Positions 18,624 to 26,657 of a stretch of DNA of 64,000 bases are shown one piece after another. The DNA is from Terriglobia bacterium (GTDB taxonomy: Bacteria; Acidobacteriota; Terriglobia; Acidiferrales; UBA7541). The notes beneath the pieces were generated by a model, which saw only the letters and a program-made list of their open reading frames with translations, was not told where the DNA came from and made no database searches. How positions within the stretch are numbered: position 1 is the first letter of the stretch; the number at the start of each line of letters is the position of its first letter. The stretch spans positions 52,864-116,863 of the forward strand of contig JAIQFG010000015.1 in the NCBI GenBank assembly GCA_020073375.1, read 5' to 3'. The position numbers were made by a program, and so were the translations under genes.

Positions 18624-19682
18624 GTGAGCACTGGATCTATGGGTCATCCTGCCCCACATAACGAACGCAACCGGCAAATTTTAGCGGCGATTGTCCGCGC
18701 CTACATTGAATCGGGTGAGCCCGTTTCTTCACGCATGATTTCGCGCCGCCACATTCAATCCCTGAGCCCCGCGACGATCCGCAACGTCATGTCCGACCTG
18801 GAAGAAGCCGGCTTTCTCTACCAGCCGCACACTTCCGCCGGACGCGTCCCCACGGCCACGGCCTACAGATTTTTCGCGCAGCAAGTTGCCGCGCAGGCTA
18901 CGCTCAGCCAGGAAGACGAGGACTGGATTCGCGGCGAATTTGCCGCCGCCACCACGCCCGAGGAAATCGCCGAACGCGCCGGTCGCATTCTCGCGGAAGT
19001 TTCGCGGGGCCTGGGCATCGTCGTGTCTCCGCCGATCGCGAAAACCGTCCTCGAGCACGTGCGCTTCGTCCTGCTCCCGGACTCCCGCGTCGTGGTCGTG
19101 CTGGTTTCCACCGGTGGCAACACGCGCGACAAAATTATCCGCACAGAGCGCGCCTTCACGCAGCCCGACCTTGACCGCACGGCGGACTACTTGAACCGCC
19201 ATTACGTCGGCCGCACCCTGGAATCCATCCGCGCCGATCTCCTCAGCCGCCTGGCCGTGGAACAGGAACGCTACGATCTGCTGGCCCGCGACGCGCTCGC
19301 CCTGTGCGATCCCGGAATGCTCGAGCAGGGCTCCACGCAGCGCGTCTACATCGAGGGCGCCGCGCAGATGGCCGGTGCGCCGGAATTTTCAGACCAGGCG
19401 CAATTGCGTGAGGTCCTGGTGGCCATCGAGGAAAAACACAGGCTCATCGCTTTGCTTGCCGGGTGCATCGACACGCCTGACCCCGTGCACGTGCAGATCG
19501 GCGTGCAGGGAATCGACCCGGCCGGCGAGCACCTGGCCTTGATCAGCGCGCCGTATTCCTATCAGGATCAGTCGCTCGGCACGCTGGGAGTTCTCGGCCC
19601 CATGCGCATGCATTATGAGCGCGCGATCACCGCGGTGGCTTTCGTAGCGCGCGCCTTCAGCGAAACACTGGATCGGAGTTAA
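18624..19682 (+). CDS. hrcA: Heat-inducible transcription repressor HrcA
   Basis: A 352-residue repressor. The N-terminal winged helix is typical: RQILAAIVRAYIESGEPVSS, then SPATIRNVMSDLEEAGFLYQP and HTSAGRVPTATAYRFF. The C-terminal GAF-like region ends LGVLGPMRMHYERAITAVAF. HrcA normally binds CIRCE inverted repeats before heat-shock operons. I found no CIRCE (TTAGCACTC-N9-GAGTGCTAA) upstream of this gene. The GTG at 18624 is used; the ATG at 18639 is an alternative start. It heads a hrcA-grpE-dnaJ operon that lacks dnaK. Confidence 0.95.
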   Translation: MSTGSMGHPAPHNERNRQILAAIVRAYIESGEPVSSRMISRRHIQSLSPATIRNVMSDLEEAGFLYQPHTSAGRVPTATAYRFFAQQVAAQATLSQEDEDWIRGEFAAATTPEEIAERAGRILAEVSRGLGIVVSPPIAKTVLEHVRFVLLPDSRVVVVLVSTGGNTRDKIIRTERAFTQPDLDRTADYLNRHYVGRTLESIRADLLSRLAVEQERYDLLARDALALCDPGMLEQGSTQRVYIEGAAQMAGAPEFSDQAQLREVLVAIEEKHRLIALLAGCIDTPDPVHVQIGVQGIDPAGEHLALISAPYSYQDQSLGTLGVLGPMRMHYERAITAVAFVARAFSETLDRS

Positions 19683-19687
19683 CACCC

Positions 19688-20293
19688 TTGGCTGAACCGA
19701 AACGCGAGGAAGACGGAATTTTTTCGATCGACGACGGCCGCGACGAATCTGGCGCGGGAGCCGATCCCTTATCCGGAGACCCGCCCGCGGGGGCCGAAAC
19801 CGGAATCGCCGCGGAACTCGCCAGGCTGCGCGCCGAAAAAGAGGAATTGTTGCAGACCCTGGTCCGCCGCCAGGCCGATTTTGAAAATTTCAAGAAGCGC
19901 ACCGAGCGCGACCGCCACGAAGAAGCCCGCCGCGGCGTCGAGCGCCTGGTCCTGGACATGATCCCCGTGCTCGACGCCTTCGATCGCGCACTCCAGGGCC
20001 ACGACGATCCTTCCTACGAGGAATATCGCAAGGGCGTCATCCTGATCCGCAAACAATTGTGGGACTCGCTGACCCGCCACGGCCTGCAGCGAGTCGAAGC
20101 CGCCGGAAAAATGTTCGATCCGAATTTCCATCAGGCCATCGAGCGCGTGGAATCCTCCGAATATCCCGACGGATTTGTTGTCGACGTCTTCCAGGACGGC
20201 TATCAGTTTCACGGGCGCGTTTTGCGCCCCGCGATCGTAAGAGTCGCTGTGCACCCGGGCGGTGCTCAGGCATCCAATATGGGGGAGAACTAA
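19688..20293 (+). CDS. grpE: Nucleotide exchange factor GrpE
   Basis: A 201-residue DnaK co-chaperone starting with TTG five bases after hrcA. The acidic, disordered N-terminus (1-40) is followed by a long coiled coil (about 41-95, with LVRRQADFENFKKRTERDR) and the beta-wing domain ending in FQDGYQFHGRVLRPAIVRVAVHPG. These are standard GrpE features. It exchanges ADP on DnaK, whose gene must be elsewhere in the genome. Confidence 0.95.
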   Translation: MAEPKREEDGIFSIDDGRDESGAGADPLSGDPPAGAETGIAAELARLRAEKEELLQTLVRRQADFENFKKRTERDRHEEARRGVERLVLDMIPVLDAFDRALQGHDDPSYEEYRKGVILIRKQLWDSLTRHGLQRVEAAGKMFDPNFHQAIERVESSEYPDGFVVDVFQDGYQFHGRVLRPAIVRVAVHPGGAQASNMGEN

Positions 20294-20317
20294 AGCCTTT
20301 CGGCCTAATTCATCACG

Positions 20318-21445
20318 ATGAGCCAAAAACGAGATTGCTACGAAATTTTGGGCGTCGAACGCTCCGCCGGCGCCGATGAAATCAAATCCGCCTACCGCAA
20401 ATCGGCGCTGAAGTGGCATCCGGACCGCAATCCCCAGAAAAAACAGGAAGCGGAAGAAAAATTCCGCGAGGCCACCGAAGCCTATTCGATCCTTTCCGAC
20501 CCGCAAAAACGCTCGGCCTACGACCGCTTCGGCTATCAGGGAATTTCGCGCGGCGGGTTCGAGGGCGGCGTCAACCAGACCATCTTTGACGAATTTCAGG
20601 ACATCTTCGGCGACTTCTTCGGCTTCGAGGATATTTTCGGAGGCCGCCGCGCGCGCAACCGCTCGCAGCGCGGCGCCGACCTGCGCTATGACATGAAACT
20701 CAGCTTCGAGGAAGGCGCTTCCGGCGTAAACACCAAAATTCGCCTCCCGCGCCTGGAGTTCTGCGAAAGCTGCAACGGCACCGGCGCAAAAGCCGGCACC
20801 GGAGTCACCGCCTGCTCCGCCTGCGGCGGTCGCGGACAGGTTCATTACCAGCAGGGTTTCTTCACCATCTCCCGCACCTGCCCCGAATGCCGCGGCGCCG
20901 GACAAATCGTTCGCGAAGCCTGCCCCGACTGCAAAGGCCAGGGCCGCGTCGAGCGCAGCAAGACCATCGACCTGCGCATCCCTCCCGGTGTCGATTCCAA
21001 TACGCGTCTGCGCGTTCCCGGAGAAGGCGAACCCGGCGAAAACGGCGGCCCTCCCGGCGATTTGTACGTCGTCCTCGAAGTGAAGGCGCATCCTTATTTC
21101 GAGCGCCGCAACGCCGATCTCTATTGCACCGTCCCGGTCTCCATCGTGCAGGCCGCACTGGGCACCGAAATTCGCGTTCAGGGATTGAACGGCGAAGAGA
21201 CCGTTAAAATTGCGGAAGGCACGCAAACCGGGGAAATCGTCCGCCTGAAAGGGAAGGGCCTCCCCGATCCCCATGGCGGCGGCAAGGGCGACCTCTATGT
21301 GAACATCCACGTCGTCGTCCCCACCAAATTAACGCGCGACCAGCGCCGCCTCTTCGAGCAGTTGGGCGCAACGCTCCCGGTGGAAAATCGCCCCGCCCAG
21401 CGCGATTCCTCCCTCTTCGAAAAAGTGAAGGATATTTTCGGGTAG
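20318..21445 (+). CDS. dnaJ: Chaperone protein DnaJ
   Basis: A 375-residue type I J-protein. The J domain has His34-Pro-Asp36 in KWHPDRNP. A short Gly/Phe region (about 70-115) follows, then four zinc-knuckle repeats: [24 protein letters not shown] and CPDCKGQG. The C-terminal peptide-binding domains include [18 protein letters not shown]. It works with DnaK and GrpE in folding. The stop codon TAG is shared with the GTAG head of an R4 repeat, so the last codons may have been set by the repeat. Confidence 0.96.
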   Translation: MSQKRDCYEILGVERSAGADEIKSAYRKSALKWHPDRNPQKKQEAEEKFREATEAYSILSDPQKRSAYDRFGYQGISRGGFEGGVNQTIFDEFQDIFGDFFGFEDIFGGRRARNRSQRGADLRYDMKLSFEEGASGVNTKIRLPRLEFCESCNGTGAKAGTGVTACSACGGRGQVHYQQGFFTISRTCPECRGAGQIVREACPDCKGQGRVERSKTIDLRIPPGVDSNTRLRVPGEGEPGENGGPPGDLYVVLEVKAHPYFERRNADLYCTVPVSIVQAALGTEIRVQGLNGEETVKIAEGTQTGEIVRLKGKGLPDPHGGGKGDLYVNIHVVVPTKLTRDQRRLFEQLGATLPVENRPAQRDSSLFEKVKDIFG

Positions 21446-21551
21446 GACAGACACTTTTGTCTGTCCCAGCGGCGCAAGCCGCTGGCCTTTAATTCGCGCA
21501 AACACCGCCTGAACTCCGCCTAACCCGGACAGACAAGAGCGTCTGTCCTAC
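21442..21551. repeat. GTAG-headed REP pair, family R4, supplying the dnaJ stop codon
   Basis: Left arm hairpin GGACAGAC-ACTTTT-GTCTGTCC headed by GTAG; right arm is its inverted relative ending TCTGTCCTAC at 21551. Between the arms lies a second short palindrome, CAGCGGCGCAAGCCGCTG. The element fills the gap between convergent dnaJ and the nucleoside hydrolase. Confidence 0.85.
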
Positions 21552-21556
21552 AACGC

Positions 21557-22657
21557 CTACCGCACCCCCAGCGCGTTCATAAAGACGTCGCGGAACCTCA
21601 GCGAATCCGCATCCACCGCCAACTGCACGTTCGCGCGCCCTTGCTTAACCTCCACGGTCCGCCCCAATTCCTCCGGCTTCTCGCTGATCGCGATAGCCTT
21701 CGGCCGAAATGTCGCGATCATCGGATTCGCCAGCACCGCCGCGGCCAGCGGATCCCACGCAAAATAAAATCCATGCCGTATCAGGTCGCGGTTGGTCGCC
21801 AGCGCCTGCGCCACAAACCGCGCCAGCGGCGTCGCAGCCCGCGCCTGAAATTGCTCAAAAAGCGCCATATCGACCGGCACGCGCTGCGTCGCATCCAGCG
21901 CCACCAGCCGAATCGGCGCGCCGGACGCAAACACAATTTTCGCCGCCGCCGGGTCGACAAACATGTTCCACTCGGACGCCGTGTTATTCGTCAGGTACGC
22001 GCCCCCGTCGCCCAGATTTCCAGACACTCCCACGGCCCCGCCCATGATCACAATCTGCCGCACCGTGTGCGCGGCGCGCGACGCACCCTGAAACGCTGCC
22101 CCAAGATTTGTCATCGGCCCCAGCTCCAGGATTTGCACCGGCCGCGCCGCGTCCACCAGCCTCTTGGAAATAAATTCGTCCGCAGAACGCGTTTCGGCTG
22201 CGCGATGCGCCTCCGGGAGCGTCACTCCGGGAAGTTCGTCGGAATTGCGCCGCCATTCGGCGGGAAATTCCACGCTGCCGGAAAGCGGCGTCTCCCGGCC
22301 CAGATAAACGGGCACATCCCTCCGCCCGGCCAGCTCCAGCAGCCGCAGAACGTTGCGCCCTCCCGCCGGGACATGCGCCATCCCGTTCGCAATGGTAATG
22401 GCTTCCACGTGGAAGTCCGTCCGCGAAAGCAAGAACGCGATGGCCATCAGGTCGTCGCTGCCCGCATCGGTATCGATGATCACGGTACGCGGTAAGGCAA
22501 CCCTGCGCGGAGCCATCTGCGCGCCCAGAAAACCGGGAAAAAACAGCGCAAGAATCACGGAAAAAACAGCGGAGACGAACGTTTCGCGGAGAGCGGAAGG
22601 CGCCTGGCGTCGCGGTCCCGTTGGCGACCCCCTTCGCGTTCGCATCGGCGTTCGCAT
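21557..22657 (-). CDS. Inosine/uridine-preferring nucleoside hydrolase family protein, exported or anchored
   Basis: A 366-residue protein using the ATG at 22657. A hydrophobic segment at 27-46 (VFSVILALFFPGFLGA) suggests a signal peptide or anchor. The calcium-binding Asp cluster of nucleoside hydrolases is plain: VIIDTDAGSDDLMAIAFLL with Asp62, Asp64, Asp68 and Asp69. Later signatures are LELGPMTNLG, IVIMGGAVGVSGN and TASEWNMFVDPAAA. These enzymes cleave the N-glycosidic bond of ribonucleosides for salvage. The gene is divergent from rsmE with only 24 bases between the start codons. A longer frame to 22858 overlaps rsmE and was rejected. Confidence 0.85.
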   Translation of the reverse strand: MRTPMRTRRGSPTGPRRQAPSALRETFVSAVFSVILALFFPGFLGAQMAPRRVALPRTVIIDTDAGSDDLMAIAFLLSRTDFHVEAITIANGMAHVPAGGRNVLRLLELAGRRDVPVYLGRETPLSGSVEFPAEWRRNSDELPGVTLPEAHRAAETRSADEFISKRLVDAARPVQILELGPMTNLGAAFQGASRAAHTVRQIVIMGGAVGVSGNLGDGGAYLTNNTASEWNMFVDPAAAKIVFASGAPIRLVALDATQRVPVDMALFEQFQARAATPLARFVAQALATNRDLIRHGFYFAWDPLAAAVLANPMIATFRPKAIAISEKPEELGRTVEVKQGRANVQLAVDADSLRFRDVFMNALGVR

Positions 22658-22681
22658 CGGATTGATATAACATAAGACTTC

Positions 22682-23599
22682 ATGCGGCGGCGATTCTTTG
22701 TCGATGGATTTGACGGCGGTTCCGCGACCCTCACGGGCGACGCGGCGCGCCATCTGTCGCGCGTATTGCGTGCCGAGCCCGGTCAACTCTATGAACTCAG
22801 CGACGGCGATTCGCTGTGGCTGGCCGAAACCGAATCCGTCGGCCGCGATGAAATCCATTTTTCCCTTCGGGAAAAACTCCCGGTTCGCTTACCTCCCGTG
22901 CAAATCGCGCTGCTGCTGGCCATCGTGAAATTCGACCGCCTGGAATGGGCTATCGAAAAAGCCACCGAACTCGGCGTGGACGAAATCGTCCCCCTGATCG
23001 CCGATCGCAGCGAACATGGCTTAATCGCGGCCGCGCCCAAACGCGCCGAGCGCTGGAGGAAAATTCTCTCCGAATCCGCGCAGCAGTCGCGCCGCCTCCG
23101 CATCCCGCACCTCGGCGAAGCCGCCAAGCCGCGCGCCGCCTTCGCCGCGGCTGATGCGCCAGTCCGCCTCCTTCTCTCCGAGCGCCCCGGCGCCGCCCCT
23201 CTGCGCTCACTCCTCGAGCCTGCCGCTGCTCAAGGTGTGAGCACTCTTCCACCGCTCGTCATTCCGAGTCCCGGTAGGGACGCGATAAACTCCGCGAGGA
23301 ATCCCTTTTCGATTGACCCGCGCGAAGAGGCCGCCGCATCCGCGCCCAATCCCGCCGTCCCGGAAAGCGCCCCAACCCGAGTCGCCATCGCCATCGGCCC
23401 CGAGGGCGGCTGGACCCCCGCGGAATTTTCCGCCGCTGGGGCCTCCGGATTTTCCGAAGCCGCTCTGGGAGCCAACATTCTGCGCACCGAAACCGCCGTC
23501 TGCGCCGCGCTGGCCGCCGTGCAATACGCCTTCGGCGCATTCCACCCGGACCCCAACGCCGAAACCTCGGAAACTGAAAGGCAGACAGAAACCACGTGA
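22682..23599 (+). CDS. rsmE: 16S rRNA (uracil-1498-N3) methyltransferase with an inserted segment
   Basis: A 305-residue SPOUT methyltransferase; the usual length is about 240-250. The N-terminal PUA-like domain begins MRRRFFVDGF. The SPOUT core shows KFDRLEWAIEKATELGVDEIVPL, SAQQSRR, IAIGPEGGWTPAEF and ALGANILRTETAVCAAL, including the knot residues. Between the LLLSERPGA strand and the SAM-binding IGPEGG loop there is an extra stretch of roughly 45 residues (about 186-232). It covers a palindromic R9 repeat (23257-23313) translated in frame. The catalytic core is otherwise intact, so the enzyme may still work. The next gene overlaps its end. Confidence 0.93.
   Translation: MRRRFFVDGFDGGSATLTGDAARHLSRVLRAEPGQLYELSDGDSLWLAETESVGRDEIHFSLREKLPVRLPPVQIALLLAIVKFDRLEWAIEKATELGVDEIVPLIADRSEHGLIAAAPKRAERWRKILSESAQQSRRLRIPHLGEAAKPRAAFAAADAPVRLLLSERPGAAPLRSLLEPAAAQGVSTLPPLVIPSPGRDAINSARNPFSIDPREEAAASAPNPAVPESAPTRVAIAIGPEGGWTPAEFSAAGASGFSEAALGANILRTETAVCAALAAVQYAFGAFHPDPNAETSETERQTETT
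23257..23313. repeat. R9-type repeat inside the rsmE coding sequence
   Basis: Starts CGTCATTCCG and ends CGAGGAATCCCTTTTCGATT, matching the ends of the intergenic copy at 8741-8810. It contains the hairpin GTCCC-GGTA-GGGAC. It keeps the reading frame of rsmE open. Confidence 0.75.
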
Positions 23600-24423
23600 C
23601 CACCACCCGGCCCGGCAAAATGCCAAACGCGAATACTCCATCCGAAAAATCGGAAACCAAGCCGGCCCCTTCGGCCTGGAACGCAAATCTCTACGACGCC
23701 AAGCACGATTTCGTCTGGAAATACGGCTCCGACGTGGTCTCGCTTCTCGCCCCGCAGCCGGGCGAGCGCATCCTGGACCTGGGCTGCGGCACCGGCCACC
23801 TCTCCGCGCAAATCGCCGAATCCGGCGCTCGCGTATTGGGCGTCGACCGCTCCCCCGAAATGATTCAGGCCGCGCGCCAGGCCTACCCCAAATTAAAATT
23901 TGAAGTTGCCGACGCCATGGAATTAAAGTTTGACGGGGAGTTCGACGCCGTCTTTTCCAACGCCGTCCTGCACTGGATTCACGAGCCCGTGCGCGTGATC
24001 CTAGGCGTGCGCCGCGCCCTGGCGCCCGGCGGCCGCTTCGTCGCCGAATTCGGCGGCAGGGGAAACATCGCAAAGATGGTCCGAGCATTCGACCAGGCCC
24101 TGGCGCATGTGAATTCTCCCAACGCCGGAAAAATTAATCCGTGGTATTACCCCAGCGTCAGCGAATATGCGGCGCTGCTCGAGCAAAACGGTTTTGAAGT
24201 CCGTTTCATCACCCTGTTTGACCGCCCCACGGGCCTGGCCGACGGCGCCGCCGGCCTGCGCAACTGGATAGCGATGTTCGGTTCGGCTTACCTCGAAGGA
24301 CTCGACGCCGCGCAGCGCGAAAATTTTCTGCGCCGGGTCGAAGACTTCCTCCGCCCCGATCTCTTCCGCGAAGAGCAGTGGTGGGCCGACTACCGCCGCC
24401 TGCGCCTTGTGGCGTTCGTGTAG
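23596..24423 (+). CDS. Class I SAM-dependent methyltransferase
   Basis: A 275-residue Rossmann-fold methyltransferase. Motif I is ILDLGCGTGHLSAQIAESGA near residues 59-78; the acidic residue after it is in VLGVDRSPEMI, and post-motif signatures are EVADAMEL and FDAVFSNAVLHWI. The overall pattern resembles trans-aconitate/ubiquinone-type methyltransferases, but the substrate is not predictable. The GTG start overlaps the rsmE stop (GTGA), so the two are translationally coupled. An ATG at 23620 is an alternative start. The stop codon TAG coincides with the head of an R3 repeat. Confidence 0.85.
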   Translation: MTTTRPGKMPNANTPSEKSETKPAPSAWNANLYDAKHDFVWKYGSDVVSLLAPQPGERILDLGCGTGHLSAQIAESGARVLGVDRSPEMIQAARQAYPKLKFEVADAMELKFDGEFDAVFSNAVLHWIHEPVRVILGVRRALAPGGRFVAEFGGRGNIAKMVRAFDQALAHVNSPNAGKINPWYYPSVSEYAALLEQNGFEVRFITLFDRPTGLADGAAGLRNWIAMFGSAYLEGLDAAQRENFLRRVEDFLRPDLFREEQWWADYRRLRLVAFV

Positions 24424-24521
24424 CACAGCCACTCTCCTGGCTGTGTGATTTTTACAATCTAACGTAGACCTCGGCCGCGGATGCGCGCGCAAAATCACAC
24501 AGTCGGGAGCGGCTGTGCTAC
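24420..24521. repeat. GTAG-headed REP pair, family R3, overlapping a stop codon
   Basis: Head GTAG includes the TAG stop of the methyltransferase gene. Left arm hairpin CACAGCC-ACTCTCCT-GGCTGTG; right arm ends GGCTGTGCTAC. Other full pairs: 29919, 36954, 38377; single arm: 63680. Confidence 0.88.
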
Positions 24522-24645
24522 TCGATCCTCGTGCCGCAGTGGACATTGCTTGCGCAAAATCTCGGCCAGATGGATCCCCCGCTTGGTTCCGGTGGCGCGC
24601 CGCCTGCAGCCATGATATAAATGTTGCGTATCCTTCGTAAGAACC

Positions 24646-25233
24646 ATGGAGCCGAACCCTGAACTAACCCCTGTTGTCGCGCCGGAACCCACCCCGCCGC
24701 TGCGCCGCGAACTTCGGACTTGGGGCCGTGACCTCGTCATCGCCCTCAGTCTCGCCGTCGTCATCATCATTTTTTTCTATCAGCCCGTAAAAGTCGAAGG
24801 CACCAGCATGACCCCGCTCATCTCGGACCAGGAGCGCATCTTCATCAACAAGTTCGTCTACCGCTTTGAACCGATTGCGCGTGGCGACGTCGTCGTTTTC
24901 TGGTATCCTCTCGACCGGTCGAAATCGTTCATCAAGCGCGTTGTCGGCCTTCCCGGCGACACCGTCGAGATTCGCGAGGGCCAGGTCTTCGTCAACGGCA
25001 AATATCTGCCCGAGCCGTACGTGCCGCCCGAGTCCGCAGACATGAATAATTTTTCGCCCACGAAAATTCCCAAGGGCGAGTATTTTGTGATGGGCGATCA
25101 CCGCATCAGCTCGAACGATTCGCGCATCTTCGGCCCGGTGCCGCGCAATTTTATTTATGGCAAGGCGGTATTCGCCTACTGGCCGGTCGATCACTTCGGT
25201 TCGATCCCGGTCCTGGACGAATCGGAAAAATAA
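24646..25233 (+). CDS. lepB: Signal peptidase I
   Basis: A 195-residue inner-membrane protease that removes signal peptides from exported proteins. One N-terminal membrane helix is seen at about 29-45. The catalytic dyad is Ser54 in VEGTSMTP and Lys97 in FIKRVVGLPGD. The conserved boxes GEYFVMGDHRISSNDSR and GKAVFAYWP complete the fold. The length corresponds to the shorter single-anchor form. It stands alone between repeats and is the only type I peptidase gene in this window. Confidence 0.96.
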   Translation: MEPNPELTPVVAPEPTPPLRRELRTWGRDLVIALSLAVVIIIFFYQPVKVEGTSMTPLISDQERIFINKFVYRFEPIARGDVVVFWYPLDRSKSFIKRVVGLPGDTVEIREGQVFVNGKYLPEPYVPPESADMNNFSPTKIPKGEYFVMGDHRISSNDSRIFGPVPRNFIYGKAVFAYWPVDHFGSIPVLDESEK

Positions 25234-25274
25234 CGCCGCCGCGGGCTTGCTGAAGAATTTGGTTTTGTTCGGAT

Positions 25275-25341
25275 GTAGCGCCCGCCTTCAGGCGGGCATT
25301 TTGGAATCGCGCGCAAATGCCCGCCTGAAGGCGGGCGCTAC
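25275..25341. repeat. GTAG-headed REP pair, family R1
   Basis: Third copy of the R1 inverted pair, between lepB and carA. Confidence 0.88.
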
Positions 25342-25413
25342 ATCGGGAAATTTGCAATCTCAAGCAAACACCGCGCGGCGCAGTCCCCATTGGGAGCGCG
25401 CCTAGGAGCGGGT

Positions 25414-25435
25414 GCGGGCTCTACTTGGAGCCCGC
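25414..25435 (+). promoter_or_regulatory. Hairpin in the carA leader, bracketed by duplicated CCTAGGAG
   Basis: GCGGGCTC at 25414-25421 and GAGCCCGC at 25428-25435 form a perfect eight-pair stem with a six-base loop. The octamer CCTAGGAG occurs at 25401-25408 and again right after the hairpin from 25434. It could be an attenuation or translation-control element or just another repeat. Confidence 0.4.
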
Positions 25436-25477
25436 CTAGGAGAAAGTACACTGACAGTATCGTCTGAACGCACTGCA

Positions 25478-26653
25478 ATGTTGGCATTGGAAGACGGAAA
25501 AGTATTTCACGGGCGCGCCGCCGGAGCCATCACGCGGCGCGGCGGGGAAGTCGTTTTCAACACCAGCCTCACCGGATATCAGGAAGTCTTCACCGACCCC
25601 AGCTACGCCGGGCAGATCGTCTGCCTCACGTATCCGCATATCGGAAACGTGGGCACGAATCTTGACGACGAGGAATCGCCCGCTCCGCACATCGAATCCC
25701 TGGTCGTACGCGAATTTTCCGCCATCTCCTCGAACTGGCGCTCCGGCGAATCGACGCAAGCTTACCTGACGCGCCACAATATTCCCGTTCTCTGGGATGT
25801 CGACACGCGCGCCCTGGTCCGCCACATCCGCAAGCAAGGCGCCCTGCGCGGCGTCCTCGCGACCGACGGAACTTCCGCCGAAGCCCTCATCGCTGAGGCG
25901 CGCGCCCTGCCCTCCATGGCCGGACAGGAACTGGCCAGCCGCGTCTCCTGCGAAAAACAGCATTCCTGGAACAAAGGCTCCATCGAACTGACCGCTTCGC
26001 CCTGGCAGGAGTCCATGGGCGAAGCGCAATCCGACGGCGAAGCCGCGAAATTCCGCGTCGTGGCCTACGACTACGGGATCAAACAAAATATTCTGCGCCT
26101 TCTGGTCGATCACAACTGCGAAGTCGTAGTCGTCCCCGCGAAAACCTCCGCCGAGGACGCGCTCTCGCTGAAGCCCGACGGCGTTTTCCTGTCCAACGGC
26201 CCCGGCGATCCTGAGCCCGCCACCTACGCCGTCGAATCGATTCGCGGCCTGCTCGGCAAAGTTCCCGTCTTCGGAATCTGCCTCGGCCACCAGCTTTGCG
26301 GCCTGGCCCTGGGCGGAAAAACTTTCAAATTGCGCTTCGGCCATCACGGCTCGAATCACCCGGTGAAAAATCTTCTCACCGAGCAGGTGGAAATCACCGC
26401 GCAGAATCACGGCTTCTGCGTCGATCCCGATTCGCTCCCGTCCAGCGACGTCGAAATCACGCACGTAAATTTGAATGACCACACCAACGAAGGCCTGCGG
26501 CACCGCACCTTGCCGCTATTTTCCGTCCAGTATCACCCCGAGGCTTCCCCCGGACCTCACGATTCCCATTATTTGTTCCGCCAGTTCACCGAGACGATGA
26601 AACACTGGAAATTGTCCGGCACTTTGCGGCGCGGACAGACGAGGGCTCAGTAA
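25478..26653 (+). CDS. carA: Carbamoyl-phosphate synthase small (glutaminase) subunit
   Basis: With the start at 25478 the subunit has 391 residues. It hydrolyses glutamine and passes ammonia to CarB. The N-terminal domain begins [16 protein letters not shown]; the class I glutamine amidotransferase domain has the nucleophile Cys268 in GICLGHQL and the His-Glu pair in [10 protein letters not shown]. An upstream in-frame GTG at 25412 has AGGAG in front of it and would add 22 residues without similarity to CarA; that start cannot be excluded. carB follows after four bases, so the two are one operon. Confidence 0.96.
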   Translation: MLALEDGKVFHGRAAGAITRRGGEVVFNTSLTGYQEVFTDPSYAGQIVCLTYPHIGNVGTNLDDEESPAPHIESLVVREFSAISSNWRSGESTQAYLTRHNIPVLWDVDTRALVRHIRKQGALRGVLATDGTSAEALIAEARALPSMAGQELASRVSCEKQHSWNKGSIELTASPWQESMGEAQSDGEAAKFRVVAYDYGIKQNILRLLVDHNCEVVVVPAKTSAEDALSLKPDGVFLSNGPGDPEPATYAVESIRGLLGKVPVFGICLGHQLCGLALGGKTFKLRFGHHGSNHPVKNLLTEQVEITAQNHGFCVDPDSLPSSDVEITHVNLNDHTNEGLRHRTLPLFSVQYHPEASPGPHDSHYLFRQFTETMKHWKLSGTLRRGQTRAQ

Positions 26654-26657
26654 CTTC

